A stretch of 64,000 nt of DNA from Curvularia sp. ZM96 (GCA_022457065.1 JAJGBQ010000005.1:496001-560000), one strand, 5' to 3'; shown: positions 11,686-24,184, counted from the stretch's first letter. Made by a program: numbers and translations. Notes: generated by a model not told the origin, from the sequence alone.

Positions 11686-14600
11686 GGTTGCGGTGTATCG
11701 ATGGCAGACGGGAAAGAGAAAAGAGGAGATGCTGGAGAAGACAAGCTGGGGAGAGGGTGTGGTAGACCTTTAAATGATGATCCCCAAGAGCAGTACCAGG
11801 GTCCTCGGCAAAAACGTGGTACGAGGAGGGCGGTGGTGGTCCACTAAAAAGCAACACTACCGAGGAGCAGTCTGACGCGTGGAGAAGACTAGAAAACGGA
11901 TTTTTTCAACATCTTGGCCTTGGCTGTTGTTGTAATAATGCAAGGCTTGCAGCTGGCGGAAGAGGCGCAAATAAACTGTGGAGATGCAGCAAGCCTAACA
12001 GGGTCTGGTGGTGGAGCTACACCGGCTGGGGCCAATCTTGGAGAAGAGCGGAGGACGCTTGCAGGCGCACAAGCGCGCTCGGCATAGGCTGCTTGTCGTC
12101 TTAGCCCGAGTAGTTTGCCTCCACTGTTACGTCACAGCTGCAAGCATCGGGAGCGAGGTGAGATGGAAGCGAACTGAGGACGGGCGGCACGCCAGACTGG
12201 GCGAGCCGTTACCAAGCGGGAGACGAGAAGGAGCGAGAGAGAGGCCGATGGGACAGGAGAAGGCGATGCAGGGCATACTCGGTACATACAACTGCAGAGG
12301 TGTCGACATGGGCATCCGGTTGTGTGTAGGGTGCAGGCTGCAGGCATGCTAGGCGGGTGTCACCATTGGGCGTTTATGGGGTTGGCGTATGTGCATGTGT
12401 ACACCTACATTATCCAGTGTAGATTAGGGTACATACACACCCACATCCAGCACATGCAGTACCTACCTGGTCCCTAGGCGCCGCTCGGGCGACATGCCGC
12501 ACTCAGGACACGGCGTTCTGAGTTTTTCGCAGGCAAAGACGGGCGACGTCATAGCCAGCGTGAATGCAGGGACTGGCCAACCGTGCGCGTGCGGCTCTGC
12601 AACCAACCGCCGATCTTGACTAACACGGCTCGTAACTGTGGGCCGCGAACGCACCAACGCTGCGCCAATGACGAGCATCGTTGCCATGGTCGGATGCGCT
12701 GCCCAACATCTGTGACAGACGCTGCAGCACCACCGCTGCCTTGCTCGGCCAAAATTGCTTGCTCTGACGACTGCCGGCCGGGAGCCATATCAGATGGGTG
12801 CACGTCGCCGACCCCCGTCCACCTGGTTGGCTCTTGTTGCTGTCCCTAGTGTCGTCAACCTTTTTTTTCCGATCCCCAGACTGGAGACCCAAGATTGCCC
12901 AGGCGATGACGCTGCGCCGCAGTCGTCACTCTGAGGCAGCGAAATGGCATGTCGTCGGCACCTGTCAGCGAAGACATGGCGAGGCGCCTGCCAATGCGGG
13001 ATAAGTTGCCAATGGCGAATGCTTAGCAGCAGTCGGAGAGGATCGTGCGCGCGAGGTGCGGTTGAGCCTCTCGGGTCAGCCGTTCGCGGGGAGGGGGATG
13101 AGGCGTCCACCAGCGTTGATCCGGCTCGGCCCAAACAGGAAGGTCCGGCTCGCTTGGCGCGCTCTACCCTCCTCCAGTGCAGCCATGCAATGCAACACGC
13201 ATACCCCAGGGCAGACACGCACGCACGCACACGATGAAATAGAAACAACAACAGACACCGCATGTGACAATGGCCAGACCGACGCACTCTGTCAGCTGCG
13301 CCTGCCGACCCCGTCTTCCCCGCGGCCCAGAAGAGCTGCCTGCAGATCTCTCCAGTTCCCCAGCATTTCCGCCGCACACAGCAACCGTCTCCCGCAACCA
13401 CACCGCGCCCACGGAAAAGACGGGTCCAACATGTCCTGCTAAAACACGCCAAAGGCACCTAGCAACAACGCAGTCCACTTAAACATCCACTCTTCATGTC
13501 CGCCTCGGAGCACGCTACACCGCGCCTTCACACGTGTTCCTGCCAAGCATCACACCCTCTGGCCGCTCATTCGGATCCGCACCCAATGTCGGCGTTTCCG
13601 CATATGCACAGTACAGAATGCCCTAACACGGGATCATCACAATCACACTTGCTTCTGCATCACATCCTGGGCCGCTTCCTAGACCATCAGGGTCCGTCCA
13701 ACAGCCCGCCAATCACCACGGCTCCCCGGATCGCGCTGTCAACCCATCTCGACCAGCCCGCTTGCTCTGATCCCACTTGGGTAGCTTTCCTGTCTCCTCT
13801 CACCAGGACACTGGAACTGGGGAAAACGGCCACGATCGTAGTCGAAGCTCGTTTGTGCTCCGTGTCTGCCAATCTCTCCCATCTACCGTTAGCTCTCAAC
13901 ACGAGAGCTAGCCTAGGCGACCCAGTTCATCTCCCGGCCCCTTTGGGTGCCCGCGGCACTGGTGTCGTGCCACATACTGACAGCGAATGAGCCGTCTTCA
14001 TGTTAATCCCGGGCTTCTCATGTGCATGTCTTACTATTTGGCGCCACCCCCAAGCCCATCCCCCGGTTCCCAAGACTTTGCCAAAGTCCGATAAACCCAT
14101 CGGAAGTACAGAGCCTCGTGTGTGGAGCTCCAACATTCTCCACGCCCAGCTACTCAGCAGTCATGTGTCCCACCATCTCACTTGCCAAGTTCGACTCCAC
14201 TTTGCACATAGCCCTCCGTCTGAACCGAATAACGGCTAACCGACATGAGACCGGCAACTATTGCCTTTGAGGGTTTCCCCACCCCCCAGCATTGCCTCTG
14301 AACTGATACGATGTATTTCATATACTTTGCCAAGTAGTCGTCTCTCACGTGCTGTTGGCGCATTCCATCTTTCATGCACGTGGTCCCGAGGTTCCTCCCG
14401 GCTCCCGACTACACATTGGTCTTGTCACCCATCTCACCGAGGTCTAAACACCATGTCATTCAGCTTCCTGTCTTTACCTCCTGATACCAACATCCGAGGA
14501 TATACTGCTGATTCCGTTACGACCTCATGCTATCACGCTCTCATTCATATAGCTTTTGTCAACACCTCGGCCAACGCATCGGCTTGCAAACATCCTAGTC

Positions 14601-17402
14601 CTCTCACACATGTCATTTGTTTGTATTTACCTGCCACTTTCATTTGCTTACGTGTCTCACGGTTAATTCGCTTCACCATTCTACACCCTCCTCATTATTG
14701 GTTACTACTAGGCTACAATCAACACCGAAACTGACTGAACTCAGCAAAGATGGTCTCGCTACAAGCACCCAAGATTCATATTCTTCAGTTGCGCCTACGC
14801 TTATGATAATTCGACCGCCCTGTTCTCTTCCAATCGTCATCATTGATATCTGTGCACCAATACAACACCTTCTTGAACGATGTTTACTCCCGCACAGAGT
14901 ACAAGCCTCTTTTAACTTACTCCCCTTTCCCTTTGTCCAGTACAATTCGATACTGATTACATCTCTCTGCCTAGCTTGAGCATGGCCTTATAGCGGAATA
15001 CTATGAGCCATGTTCAACGTAAGAACAACTTCCGAAAGTGGAACTATTTGTAAGGACTAAACTCTTACATACGAAGAAAGTCCTCTCTCTCGGCCTAGTG
15101 CCTTGGCATGATCTCCAAATAGTCGAGTTCATACATGCAACTACCCTTTTGCTTCCAGTTATCGGTTGATTCTTATTCCAACGTCTACGAGCGCTCATAG
15201 CAGTCCAATCACCACTTGTCCTTGTAACCCACCGAGCCCGCTTCCTCCAACAGTCCACTATACTATCGCTTTGTTTTCCATATGCAAGAGGCACAAGGTA
15301 TCATCTTTGCTTTTTCTTCCTACTCATGGCAAATAGGATGGCTACACGTCAACAAGCCCCGGGCAAGTCTATTGGCTCTGTAAGAATCCAACAATCGAAG
15401 GATTCTGGCTTGATACTCAGTGTAACGTTACGAGCTACAACTCTTCGGAAGTCAAGATTTCCTTGGTCCCCTCTAACCCCATCTCCCCGCTTGCCTAGAG
15501 TCGCATCATTTGTCGTTTCTTGTTCCATCTAAATAACCCCAAGAAGCCCTCTCTCGCAACTTTTGTCGCAGTCCAGACGTTAGTACAGCGGACAATCGCA
15601 AACAATTCCTGCTCAATTAGTCAGAATACACCGGCTGGAAACGGCCCTTCTGTCAGCGACGATCTACGAGTGCCAAGCGGTGCTTGATAGCCCAAGCCGG
15701 CCACGCAGACAAAGCGGGTGACAGAGTGAGATTTTAGGTCCAGTGGCCCGTTTCTGGCACTAACAGGAAGCCGTCATCACGCAACGTCTCAGGTGTCCAG
15801 GTATGAAACCTTGGGGGCGGGTGGTCACAGAAAGTCTCTGCGATCTTTCCCCATCTTGTTTTTCTTTCCTTCGTCCGAGACGAAACTTGTTCTGTTTTCA
15901 CTAACTGTTTGCTATCGATGACATATCACAATACTTACGTCGAGGGACCAGGTTCACACCTGAGGTGCGCTCGTGGGCAACACTAACTGGCAACTTGAGA
16001 CCCGACTGTGTGGAGCTGAGGACCGGAGAGAGCAAGAGATCGAGAGCAACTACGGGAACACGCCTATCGCGGGATTGGCACCAAGATCCACTCGTTTGTG
16101 GCGCCGGTCCGGCCCATGTTCTGCAGGGATAACCTGGGGAAATGAATGTACAAGTTCGGGCACCCATTTGAGTTTGCTGGAACGAATACACAAGCCTTTT
16201 TTTCTTCTTGAACAGTATTTTTGAGCAGAAAAAGCTTCTATTGGTGCATCAAGCTGCCGCAAAATGCCGGTCGCGGCGGTATATGTAGGGCGATGCAAGC
16301 ACAGGGCTGACACCTGGCCATGACCCTTGGTGCTACAGTGAGTTTGAGGGGAGATGCCTGTCTCCCAGGGAGTGGTCGTATGAGTAGTGCAGAAGGGCTG
16401 ATACCAAGAAAGCGTGGTTTCCAAGTTGAACAAAGCAGCAAGGTAAGGCACAGAGAGATCTGGGCGGACAACGCGGCGAGTGTACAAAAGGGCTATGGCC
16501 TTCCGGTCAGACGTCGGCAGCGCTGCTATTTCTTGCAGGGTGGTTGTGTTTGAGAGTCGGAATGTGGCTGATGTTAGCTGGCGGCCTTGAAGCCCCGGCG
16601 TCCGGCATGTCTGCCAGGCGACGGCTTTCGCTCCCAGCATGAAGCTCGTAGAAGCTGTCAGAGGTACTGAACAGCTGCGAACGACATGAGAAAAAAAGCC
16701 CATCCCTAGCCTCACCGCCCATTCGTCTGGAGCAGCCATGCATCCATCCATCGGAATGCAAAGACCGATGAGTGTTTCGGCGTCGCGACGATCGATGGGT
16801 GCCGCCCACACAATGCGCACCGTGCATCAGCTGTGTACATGGATGGCCTGTTGTATACAGCATTCACTGGTCGGCGTACATACCGGTCGCTGATATGTGA
16901 ACAGAGATGCCAATAATGGGATGGGCAGATGATAGGGGGCAGAAGGGAGGGGGAACTGGAAAGAAAGGACGTGACGGCATGGATGGGGCGAACGAATGGC
17001 TCTGGCGCTAACGCCTCTGGTCGGGGCTGGGGGGCGGGTGCCCAATCGGTTGCTTGACAGACTTTGGATATGGCCGCAATTCACGCCATGCGCAAAGACC
17101 GTGCCGGAGCAAGCCCAGTTGCGCTCTCAACAGGCGCGTTCCGTTCAACTCAGGAAGCCTGCTGCCCTAGCTGCATAACGTCTGCCATTCTGAAACGCTA
17201 CCTTTTGCTACGGGGCGCGGCGGGGCATTCTTAGTTCCGGACGTCCTCGAGACCTTCAAAACCACACTGACGCACTCTCCGGTTTGCACCGCAGACAAAA
17301 CTCGCGCCGGTGCTCCGTCATTCTCTCTCGTCGGCCTCTGGATGACTATGCAGCACGTATTTGGCCACAACTGGACTTTCAATCGACCTTGAATGCGAAT
17401 CA
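11686..17402. other. 5.7 kb stretch without a supported gene
   Basis: This is the longest gene-free stretch of the window, between the start of the sugar transporter (minus) and the start of THG1 (plus). Open frames of up to about 250 codons occur (for example 16050-16820 minus and 12790-13458 minus) but their translations look random and show no motif. From about 13.3 to 15.5 kb the plus strand is strikingly rich in pyrimidines, broken by few purine runs. The stretch may hold regulatory DNA, a long untranslated leader or a non-coding transcript; I cannot tell which. Confidence 0.5.
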
Positions 17403-20282
17403 ATGGCGAACAGCAAGTGAGTAGTCATCCGAACGCCGACCCGACGTGTGCTTGAGTGGGCCAAACAAGCGACTGACAGATGCTCAGGTATGAATACGTG
17501 CGCTTATTCGAGCAGCCCGACATCTTACTGTCCAACACCTGGATAGTAGTGCGAATCGACGGCCGCGGCTTTTCAAAGTACGTCCACCGCAGCTATTTCG
17601 TTCTTTCCTTCTTTCCTTCTTACCTTCTTACCTTCTTACCTTCTTACTTTTCCTTCACCACCTGGTTGCCGGTGGGAATTCTGATCGAGCCAGCATATGC
17701 AGGTACCCGTATCCTGCGGCATAGCCTGAGCATGCGACCTCAGGCCAGTATTTTTTCCTGTTGTGGTACAATATCCAGCTGGCCTTGCTGACCCTAAGCC
17801 ACCAGGTTCACAACCAAATATAACTTCACAAAGCCCAATGACAAGAACGGCCTGGATGTCATGAACGCAGCGGCTAAGGCTGTCATGCAAGAAATACCCG
17901 ACCTTGTCCTGGCGTTCGGTAACAGTGACGAATATAGGTAGGTTGGTGTTGCCTCATTGGCCTGCGCCACGTTTGAGGGAGATGACATCTCCCTAGAGCT
18001 CAGGGCTGCCCGCCTCGTCCCTACTCGGACAGCCGTCCGCGTTTCACAAGTTCGCTCAGCTGACGTGGGCTGTAGTTTCGTCTTTCATAAGGACTGCACT
18101 TTATTCGAGCGTCGAGCAAGGTAGGGAAGCCCTGTTATTGGTGCATTTGCACCATGCCGCGGCATTCTATTTCCAATACTGACCCGTCTGTAGCAAGCTG
18201 ACCACGACAATCGTCTCGACTTTCACATCTTACTATGTCTATTCTTGGGCTCAGTACTTTCCACAAAAGCCGCTCACGCCCCCTCTACCTTCCTTTGACG
18301 GGCGTGCAGTCTGCTATCCGAGTGACGCTAATCTCCGCGATTACATGAGTTGGAGACAGGTTGATTGTGAGTACCGAGCGCTACCATTGACGTTGCGTTG
18401 TGCCGTTTGGCTTCCTGCAATTTCGCCGAATCACCGTCAGTGTCTGATCGACATGTAGGCCACATAAACAATCTATACAATACCACCTTCTGGGCCCTTG
18501 TACAACAGGGTGGCATGGGCCCACGTGAAGCAGAGCAAAGACTCAAAGGAACAGTATCAGCCGACAAGAACGAAATCTTGTTCAAGGAATTTGGCATCAA
18601 CTACAACAACGAGCCCGAGTGCTTCAGAAAGGGGACAGTTCTGTATCGAGATGTAAGGATCATTGATTAGTATTCGTGTTTTGAGCTAACAATAATAGTT
18701 CTTCCCGCCAACATTGGCTCCAGAGTTGCCAACGCCCATGTTCTCAGAATTCCCTACACCACCCCTCGCTCAACCAAAACCTATGCGGGCGTCCAAGGAT
18801 CAATCTCAGTCCATTGAAAAAATCATCCCACTTCTGCCAGAGTCAGAGGATTTCGTAGTATCGCCGGATTCGTGTTCACGTCCAACATTTCTCTCAACAA
18901 CGTCGACTCCCTCGCCTCCGTCGTCACCGCCCATCATGTCAAGAGGAGTATTTCCTAACCCGCTTCGGTCCAACCCTATTAGCAGTCAAGGTATCCCTAA
19001 TGTCCCAGATAATTCTCTGCCACTTTCGCCGCCTTCAACGGCCACTTGGGCTACCAAGCCGCACTCTAATGGCAAGCAGCCACTACCCTCGTTAACACCT
19101 CTGCCTCTTTCCCCGCCAACCCTGAAGCCAAGTACCAAGCCTCCGTTGTCTTTGAACGCACCAAATCCAACAACACGCACAAATTTCTCGCCGACAACAC
19201 CACAACACGACTTCCCTCCTGATTTTCCAATTACAGGATACCGCCATAAGACAGCGGCATCATACAGCCAGGGCATCTCACACTCACACTCGGCTTCTGC
19301 TTCTCTCTCGACACCACCACCGCCGCCACAGGATCAGCAATATGGACTTAAACGACGCTCACCCAGCCAGCCAACGCTTCCCACCTACTTTAACTCGAGT
19401 TCGAATGGCAGAAGCACTACAGGACCACCGTTCATACCTTTGCGTATGTCCAGTATCCCCGCCAATAGCAAGCCCAGGAAATTATCCCTGTCTGTCCAGC
19501 GGTCAACAAGCACGTTGAGAGCCACGAGGGATACCATCGACGAGACAGAGGGTGGTGAGAGCTCCAAGGAGGCAGTTTCAACGCCGCCTCGCCGCGTCAG
19601 CCCGCCTATGCAAAAGAACAAGGCTCTACCAAGCCCACCAATGAGCGCAGAGGAGGAGATGCGAACAAGAGAAAAGGTCAAAGCCAGCAGCCCTCAGCTT
19701 GACTGGAACAACTACAGCATGGCCTCCAGTTCCAAAGACTCGCCATTCCGGCGAGCAAGCGACTCCGAAAACCAAAGCAGCCACTGGACCAGCGCCTACG
19801 CTTCCCACCCGGGCATCGCCGAACTCCCCGCCATATCAACCCAGACCACAGCCTCCGCCCCTGCAACCATAAAGTCCCCTCTCACCTCCTCATCTCTCCA
19901 ATACCCCCCGGACATGCCCGCTCTCAACCCTTCTACCGCCCCAGCACCAAAATCTCAGCCGTACCCCACTACACAACCCTTCCCCAGCAGCATGCCCATG
20001 CGCAGCAACTTGCCTCTAAACCTCAAGTCCAAAGACTCTGTCCTACCGAAACAACCCAACGACTCGCAGAAGCGGCGGCAGCCCGAGCCCTCCACAAGCA
20101 AGAAGAAGCAGCTCGAGGTGAGTACCGGTGACGAGGGTCGCCCCGTCACTATGAGCCGCACGCAGCGCGACAAGGACAGGAAGAAGAGGAGTAAAGCAGC
20201 GGTGCTAATGGAGCATGTGGATATCATAAAGGACGAGTTTTGGGAGAAGAGGCCGTGGATCTTGAGCGGGAAGACGGGCTGA
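17403..20282 (+). CDS. thg1: tRNA-His guanylyltransferase with a large C-terminal insertion
   Basis: Adds the G(-1) residue to the 5' end of tRNA-His, which histidyl-tRNA synthetase requires. Seven exons: 17403-17416, 17488-17577, 17806-17937, 18076-18120, 18194-18366, 18459-18652 and 18699-20282; 743 aa. The N-terminus MANSKYEYVRLFE is typical. RIDGRGFSKF (Asp29) and FGNSDEYSF (Asp76, Glu77) supply the metal-binding carboxylates at the same positions as in human THG1, and CHINNLYNTTFW and GTVLYRD continue the core. THG1 is normally about 240-300 aa. Here exon 7 places roughly 490 Ser/Pro/Thr-rich, probably disordered residues between the core, ending near 216, and the conserved C-terminal EHVDIIKDEFWEKRPWIL. 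The insertion has no stop in 1.58 kb, so it is coding. Confidence 0.95.
17615..17646 (+). repeat. Octamer tandem repeat in THG1 intron 2
   Basis: Four perfect copies of CCTTCTTA, preceded by imperfect pyrimidine copies from 17601. They lie inside the 228-bp second intron of THG1, the longest intron of that gene. Confidence 0.9.
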
Positions 20283-21239
20283 TAGAGCGTCGTTTTTTCC
20301 TTGTTATAACACGAACCCGGAACAAGTCTGTGTGTGGGTGGGTGTTTTTGATGATATGTGAAGACTAGGAGGGTGGTGGGTGTTTATGTAAACTTTTTTT
20401 CTCTTTCTTCCTTCTCTCTTTCTTTTCTTTTCTACTTGAGATACTCGACCAGCGCCCTTGATGGGTCAGTGCTTGACTTGGTAGGAGGGGTTGCTGTTTG
20501 GATCTTTTCTCTTTTTCTTTCTCAAATTCTTTGATGATAACGATGTTGATGATGAAGGGGGTGGTTGAGTGAGTGAGTGAGTGAGTGGAAGGGGAAGCAT
20601 GTGTGTAGGATATATGAAAAGAAAATGAGAATCGTGCACAGGAGAGATAACGTATATCTGGCTTTGGTGTGAACAATATGTGTTCCGAATATTCACTCAC
20701 TCTCTTTTGCTATTTTGGACTTAAGTGTTGTTGTCTTTTCGAGGGGCTTTACATAGGAACTACAAAGATTTCTTGTTTAGACTAGGAGATCAGAGATGAA
20801 GAATATGTTTTTATGTCTTGCTATATGGGGGTATATTGTAGCTAAATCTCTATCATATGCGATTGACTTTCCCTTGTATTCTCTATCCGGGCCCTTTCTC
20901 TACTCGATTCTAGTCTTCAGCCACGTCCTTCTGGCCACTTTTTTATGCACTTGACTACGAGGTTAACTCTTTGCGTGCGATGGTCTGTTGTTTAGTCAGG
21001 CCATCTTCGTTGTTATTCCATCGAGTTTTCTGCCCTCTTTCCTCCCGTCTGAATTGTGCTTGATGCTCCCGCAGCGTGTCCAAGGCAGGTCATGTGCTGC
21101 TTCAAGCAATGAGCCGAGGTGCGCAGAGATCCTCGGTGTCCCATACAATCCTGGCGTATAATGCGATTGGCGAATGGACGTGTAAAAAGTATACTTTCTG
21201 CCATCCAGGCTCCGGCATGTAGGTGAACTATCCCTGCGT
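20283..21239. other. Intergenic, between convergent THG1 and TMA23
   Basis: No supported gene. It should hold the 3' untranslated regions of both neighbours. A pyrimidine-rich tract lies around 20394-20432 and a GAGT microsatellite at 20567-20586. Confidence 0.6.
20567..20586. repeat. GAGT tetranucleotide microsatellite
   Basis: Five perfect GAGT units in the 3' region downstream of THG1. Confidence 0.9.
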
Positions 21240-22002
21240 CTATTGCTTGCTAGTCTTCTTCTGCTTCTTACCAGCCTTTTCCTGCGTCTTAGCCTTTGCC
21301 GCATCCTTCTCGCTCTTCTTCTCAATTCTACGGAGAACATATTGCTCGAGGGTCTGGCCTTTTGTCGCGGCGCGGGTCTCGTACTCGGCTTTCTCGGCGG
21401 GTTTCAGCTTCGCGAGCTTCTTTGCCACGACATCCTGGCTATTGTTGCTGTCTTTTGGTTTCAAAGTCTTCCGAGATGACTCTTTCTTGCTCTTCTTACT
21501 GACGTCGGTCTCATTTCCCTCCCGCTTACGCTTGTTCTTCTTGTCGGATGTCTTCACGGGCGCTTCGGTATCGGACGCAGAGGTCGGGGGCGTGTTGGCG
21601 CCGGATGAGGGGTTCGATGCATCCGTAGTGCTCGCTGATGTGTCGCCGATGGTGCCCTCTATTTGCTCGCCCTTGACGAAGAAGCCATATAGGCCGCCGC
21701 GGTTGATGCCCTTGGTACGGATCTGGTCAAGCGTGCTCTGCGCAGAGAGTTAGCCAGAATATTTTCCCCGTGCTATGCCAGGCGCATACGTCTTTTCCTG
21801 TGCCGATGCTTTGCAGACTCTGGTCGAACGCTCGCATCCACCATTGGTCGTCTGTTGTATGCGCCGCTTTCTTTTTGCCAAGTCCCAGTTGGTCGTTCTT
21901 GTGCGCAATAAGAAGCGGTTTCTTGATTCCGCGCCCGCTCGTGTCGAGTGAATGGCCGGAGCCCTGCCAGCCCTGCTTGCGCAGGTATGCTTCGGCGTTC
22001 AT
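21240..22002 (-). CDS. tma23: G-patch ribosome-biogenesis factor, TMA23-like
   Basis: Two exons, 22002-21790 and 21737-21240, with a 52-bp intron (GTATGC...CTAAC...GCAG), give 236 aa. The N-terminus MNAEAYLRKQGWQGSGHSL with GIKKPLLIAHKNDQLGLG is a G-patch of the Tma23 type, followed by WWMRAFDQSLQSI, which is also conserved in that family. The C-terminal half is a Lys/Glu-rich nucleolar-type tail. Tma23 associates with pre-ribosomes in the nucleolus, where G-patch proteins bind and activate a DEAH helicase. A longer frame begins at 22026, but the ATG at 22002 starts the conserved motif. Transposon 1 begins only about 70 bp upstream of this start codon, so promoter or leader sequence has been displaced. 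Confidence 0.88.
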
Positions 22003-22071
22003 TGCTGGTGAAGATGAAAGGAACACGGGAGTTCGCGCCAGGAAATTTTGGTGGGGAAATTCTGGGCGTTA

Positions 22072-22119
22072 CCGTGCCCCACCACTTCGTGCGCGCAACC
22101 ACTTCGTGCGCGCGCGGCC
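22072..22119 (+). repeat. Left terminal inverted repeat of element 1
   Basis: Cap CCGTGCCCC, then ACCACTTCGTGCGCGCA (22081-22097) and ACCACTTCGTGCGCGCG (22098-22114), then CGGCC. It matches the reverse complement of the right end at 47 of 48 bases. Confidence 0.95.
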
Positions 22120-22160
22120 CTGCAACCACTACAACCTCAACACCTTATATATCCACCACC

Positions 22161-24023
22161 ATGAGCAATATCGAGGCTGCGCTTGCAGCTATTGATGCCT
22201 TAGGACCTGAAGAATCGTTTACGTATACTGAGATTGCAAAAAGATTTGGTGTTGTTCGATCTACGCTCACCCGAAGACACCAAGGTCGCTGCGCCTCTCC
22301 TACAATAGGCTGCCAAAAACGACAGCTCCTCCACCTACACCAGGAGCAGGCCTTGATAGCCTATATTAATCAACTTACAGAGAGAGGCCTACCACCTACT
22401 CAGTCAATGATACGCAATTTTGCGTCGCAGATCGCCAAGAGAGAGGTTGGAGTACACTGGGTTAGTCGCTTTATTCAGCGCTATCCTGATTAGCTTATCT
22501 CAAAGTGGGCAGTAGGCATGGATAACTGTCGCCACAAAGCTGACTCTAGGAGTAAGTATAGCCTCTACTTTAGCCTCCTACGCGATAAAATCGATTAATA
22601 TCACGTCGAGGCGCGTTATATCTACAATATGGATGAGAAGGGCTTCATGCTTGGTGTAGTGAGTCGCTCAAGGAGGATCTTTAGTAGAGCCTCGTACGAG
22701 GATGGAAAAAGGAGGAGTACTATACAGGATGGCTCCCGCGAGTGGATAACGCTGCTGGCCTGTATCTGCGCTGATGGATCTTACCTCGAGCCTGCCTTGA
22801 TCTATTAGTTAGCCTTAGGGTCTATACAGGACACCTGGCTGCAGGCCCTTGATCTAGATACACATTAGATTCGAGTTTCCTCATCACCTTCTGGCTGGAC
22901 GAACAATGAGATAGGCCTCGCGTGGCTGCAGCAGGTGTTTGATCGCAGTATAAGGGCAAAGGCACGCTCCTCCTACCGATTACTTATCCTTGACGGCCAT
23001 GGATCTCACCTTACAATGGATTTTATTGATTATTGTGATTAGAATAAGATCCTCCTCGCAGTCTATCCTCCTCACTCAACCCACACGCTGCAGCCTCTCG
23101 ACGTCAGCATGTTCAAGCCTCTCTTAACAGCGTACTCGAACGAGGTTTCTGCCTTCATGGACAGGAGTCAAGGCCTCACCTCAATGAGTAAGAGGGACTT
23201 CTTCCCCCTCTTCTACCAAGCCTGGCAGGCCTCCTTTAAAGAAACAACGATCCTAAACGCCTTTAAGGCTACAGGAATCTCGCCTCTTAACCTAGAAGTA
23301 ATCCTTCAGCGCTTCTCTGTTTCTGATCCTACGAGCGATAGCGACTCCTTAGCCCTTAGTGCCTCTGATTGGAGGAAGATAGAGCGTCTGCTGCGTCAGG
23401 TAGTCGCTGATTAGGGCGATAGGCAGGTCAAAAGGCTCAGCCAGGTCCTTCACTCAAGTTCTGTTCAAAATAGTCTCCTCAAGGAGGAGGTAAGGAAACT
23501 GAGGGAGGCCCTGGTTAATGAGAGGACACGCAGGAAACGGGGCAAGCCTCTACCCCTGCAGGAGGCCGAGGATTATCACGGTGGAGCTGTATTCTGGTCT
23601 CTAAGGAAGGTGAAGGAGGCGCGCGATCGCCTGCGACTCTAGGAGGAGGAGCAGGAGCAGCTACAGCTCTAAAAAGCTGATACGCTGAGGCAACGCGAGG
23701 AGACAAAGCAGTCGAGGGCGAGGGAGAAGGAGCAGAGGCGTCAGGCGAGGCTTGCAGTGAGCCTAATGAGGCAGAAGGAGAGGGAGGAGAAGGCTGTTGA
23801 AAAGGCCTCAAGGATCGCGGCTCGCAAGGCTGCAAAACAACTTCAAAAAGCTATCAAAACTTCCCAAAGGGGTAGGAGGAGGAGCTTCAAGGCTCCTACA
23901 AAGGCTGTTCAAAAAAAGAGGCCTATCGCGAGGCCTCAAGACAGTGAGGAGCCTCAGGGAGGTGCTGCAGGCTCACCACCTCCAACCTCGCGTCGCGGCC
24001 GCGCGATTAGAACTCTATCTTGA
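22161..24023 (+). pseudogene. Pogo/Fot1-type transposase pseudogene of element 1
   Basis: One frame of 621 codons starting at MSNIEAALAAIDALGP, interrupted by eight stops (TAG at 22491, 22806, 22866, 23040, 23412 and 23640; TAA at 22596 and 23670) and no frameshift. The N-terminus has a pipsqueak-type helix-turn-helix, then a CENP-B-like helix-turn-helix (QEQALIAYINQLTERGLPPT, WVSRFIQRYPD). The DDE catalytic core shows YNMDEKGF, LLILDGHGSHL and LQPLDV. The C-terminus is a long, highly charged Glu/Arg/Lys coiled-coil-like tail. Every stop is what CAG or CAA becomes after a C-to-T change in CpA, while all tryptophan codons I can see are intact. It cannot make a full transposase. Confidence 0.93.
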
Positions 24024-24136
24024 TTTCTATAGCTATATATATATATTAAGGCCTATTAATCTCACCACTAAAATATATCGCGATAATATCCTTTGCGTGT
24101 GGCTCTACAGCCTCATTTTTGAGGTGGTTTTGGTGA

Positions 24137-24184
24137 GGCCGCGCGCGCATGAAGTGGTTGCGCGCACGAAGTGGTGGGGCACGG
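24137..24184 (-). repeat. Right terminal inverted repeat of element 1
   Basis: Mirror of the left repeat. The single difference lies in the inner 17-nt unit, where a CpG reads TpG on the plus strand (24150), in line with cytosine deamination. Confidence 0.95.

Larger units (their letters stand above)
22072..24184 (+). mobile_element. Pogo/Fot1-type DNA transposon (element 1), RIP-inactivated
   Basis: A 2,113-bp element bounded by 48-bp terminal inverted repeats that differ at one base, and flanked by TA on both sides (22070-22071 and 24185-24186), the target duplication of the Tc1-mariner/pogo group. Each inverted repeat has a 9-nt cap and then two tandem 17-nt units. Inside is one long transposase frame without frameshift but with eight stop codons. 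It sits between TMA23 and the phosphoesterase gene, close upstream of the TMA23 start. Confidence 0.95.

Noticed and set aside
10676..11847. Long plus-strand frames opposite the sugar transporter
   Set aside because: They are antisense shadows of a strongly supported transporter, with Glu/Asp-rich translations and no motif.
12790..13458. A 222-codon minus-strand frame
   Set aside because: Cys/Arg/Trp-rich translation typical of random GC-rich DNA, overlapped by frames of similar length on the other strand.
16050..16820. A 256-codon minus-strand frame in the gene-free stretch
   Set aside because: No motif, mixed composition, no splice context and a second overlapping frame on the same strand; kept only as part of the unexplained stretch.
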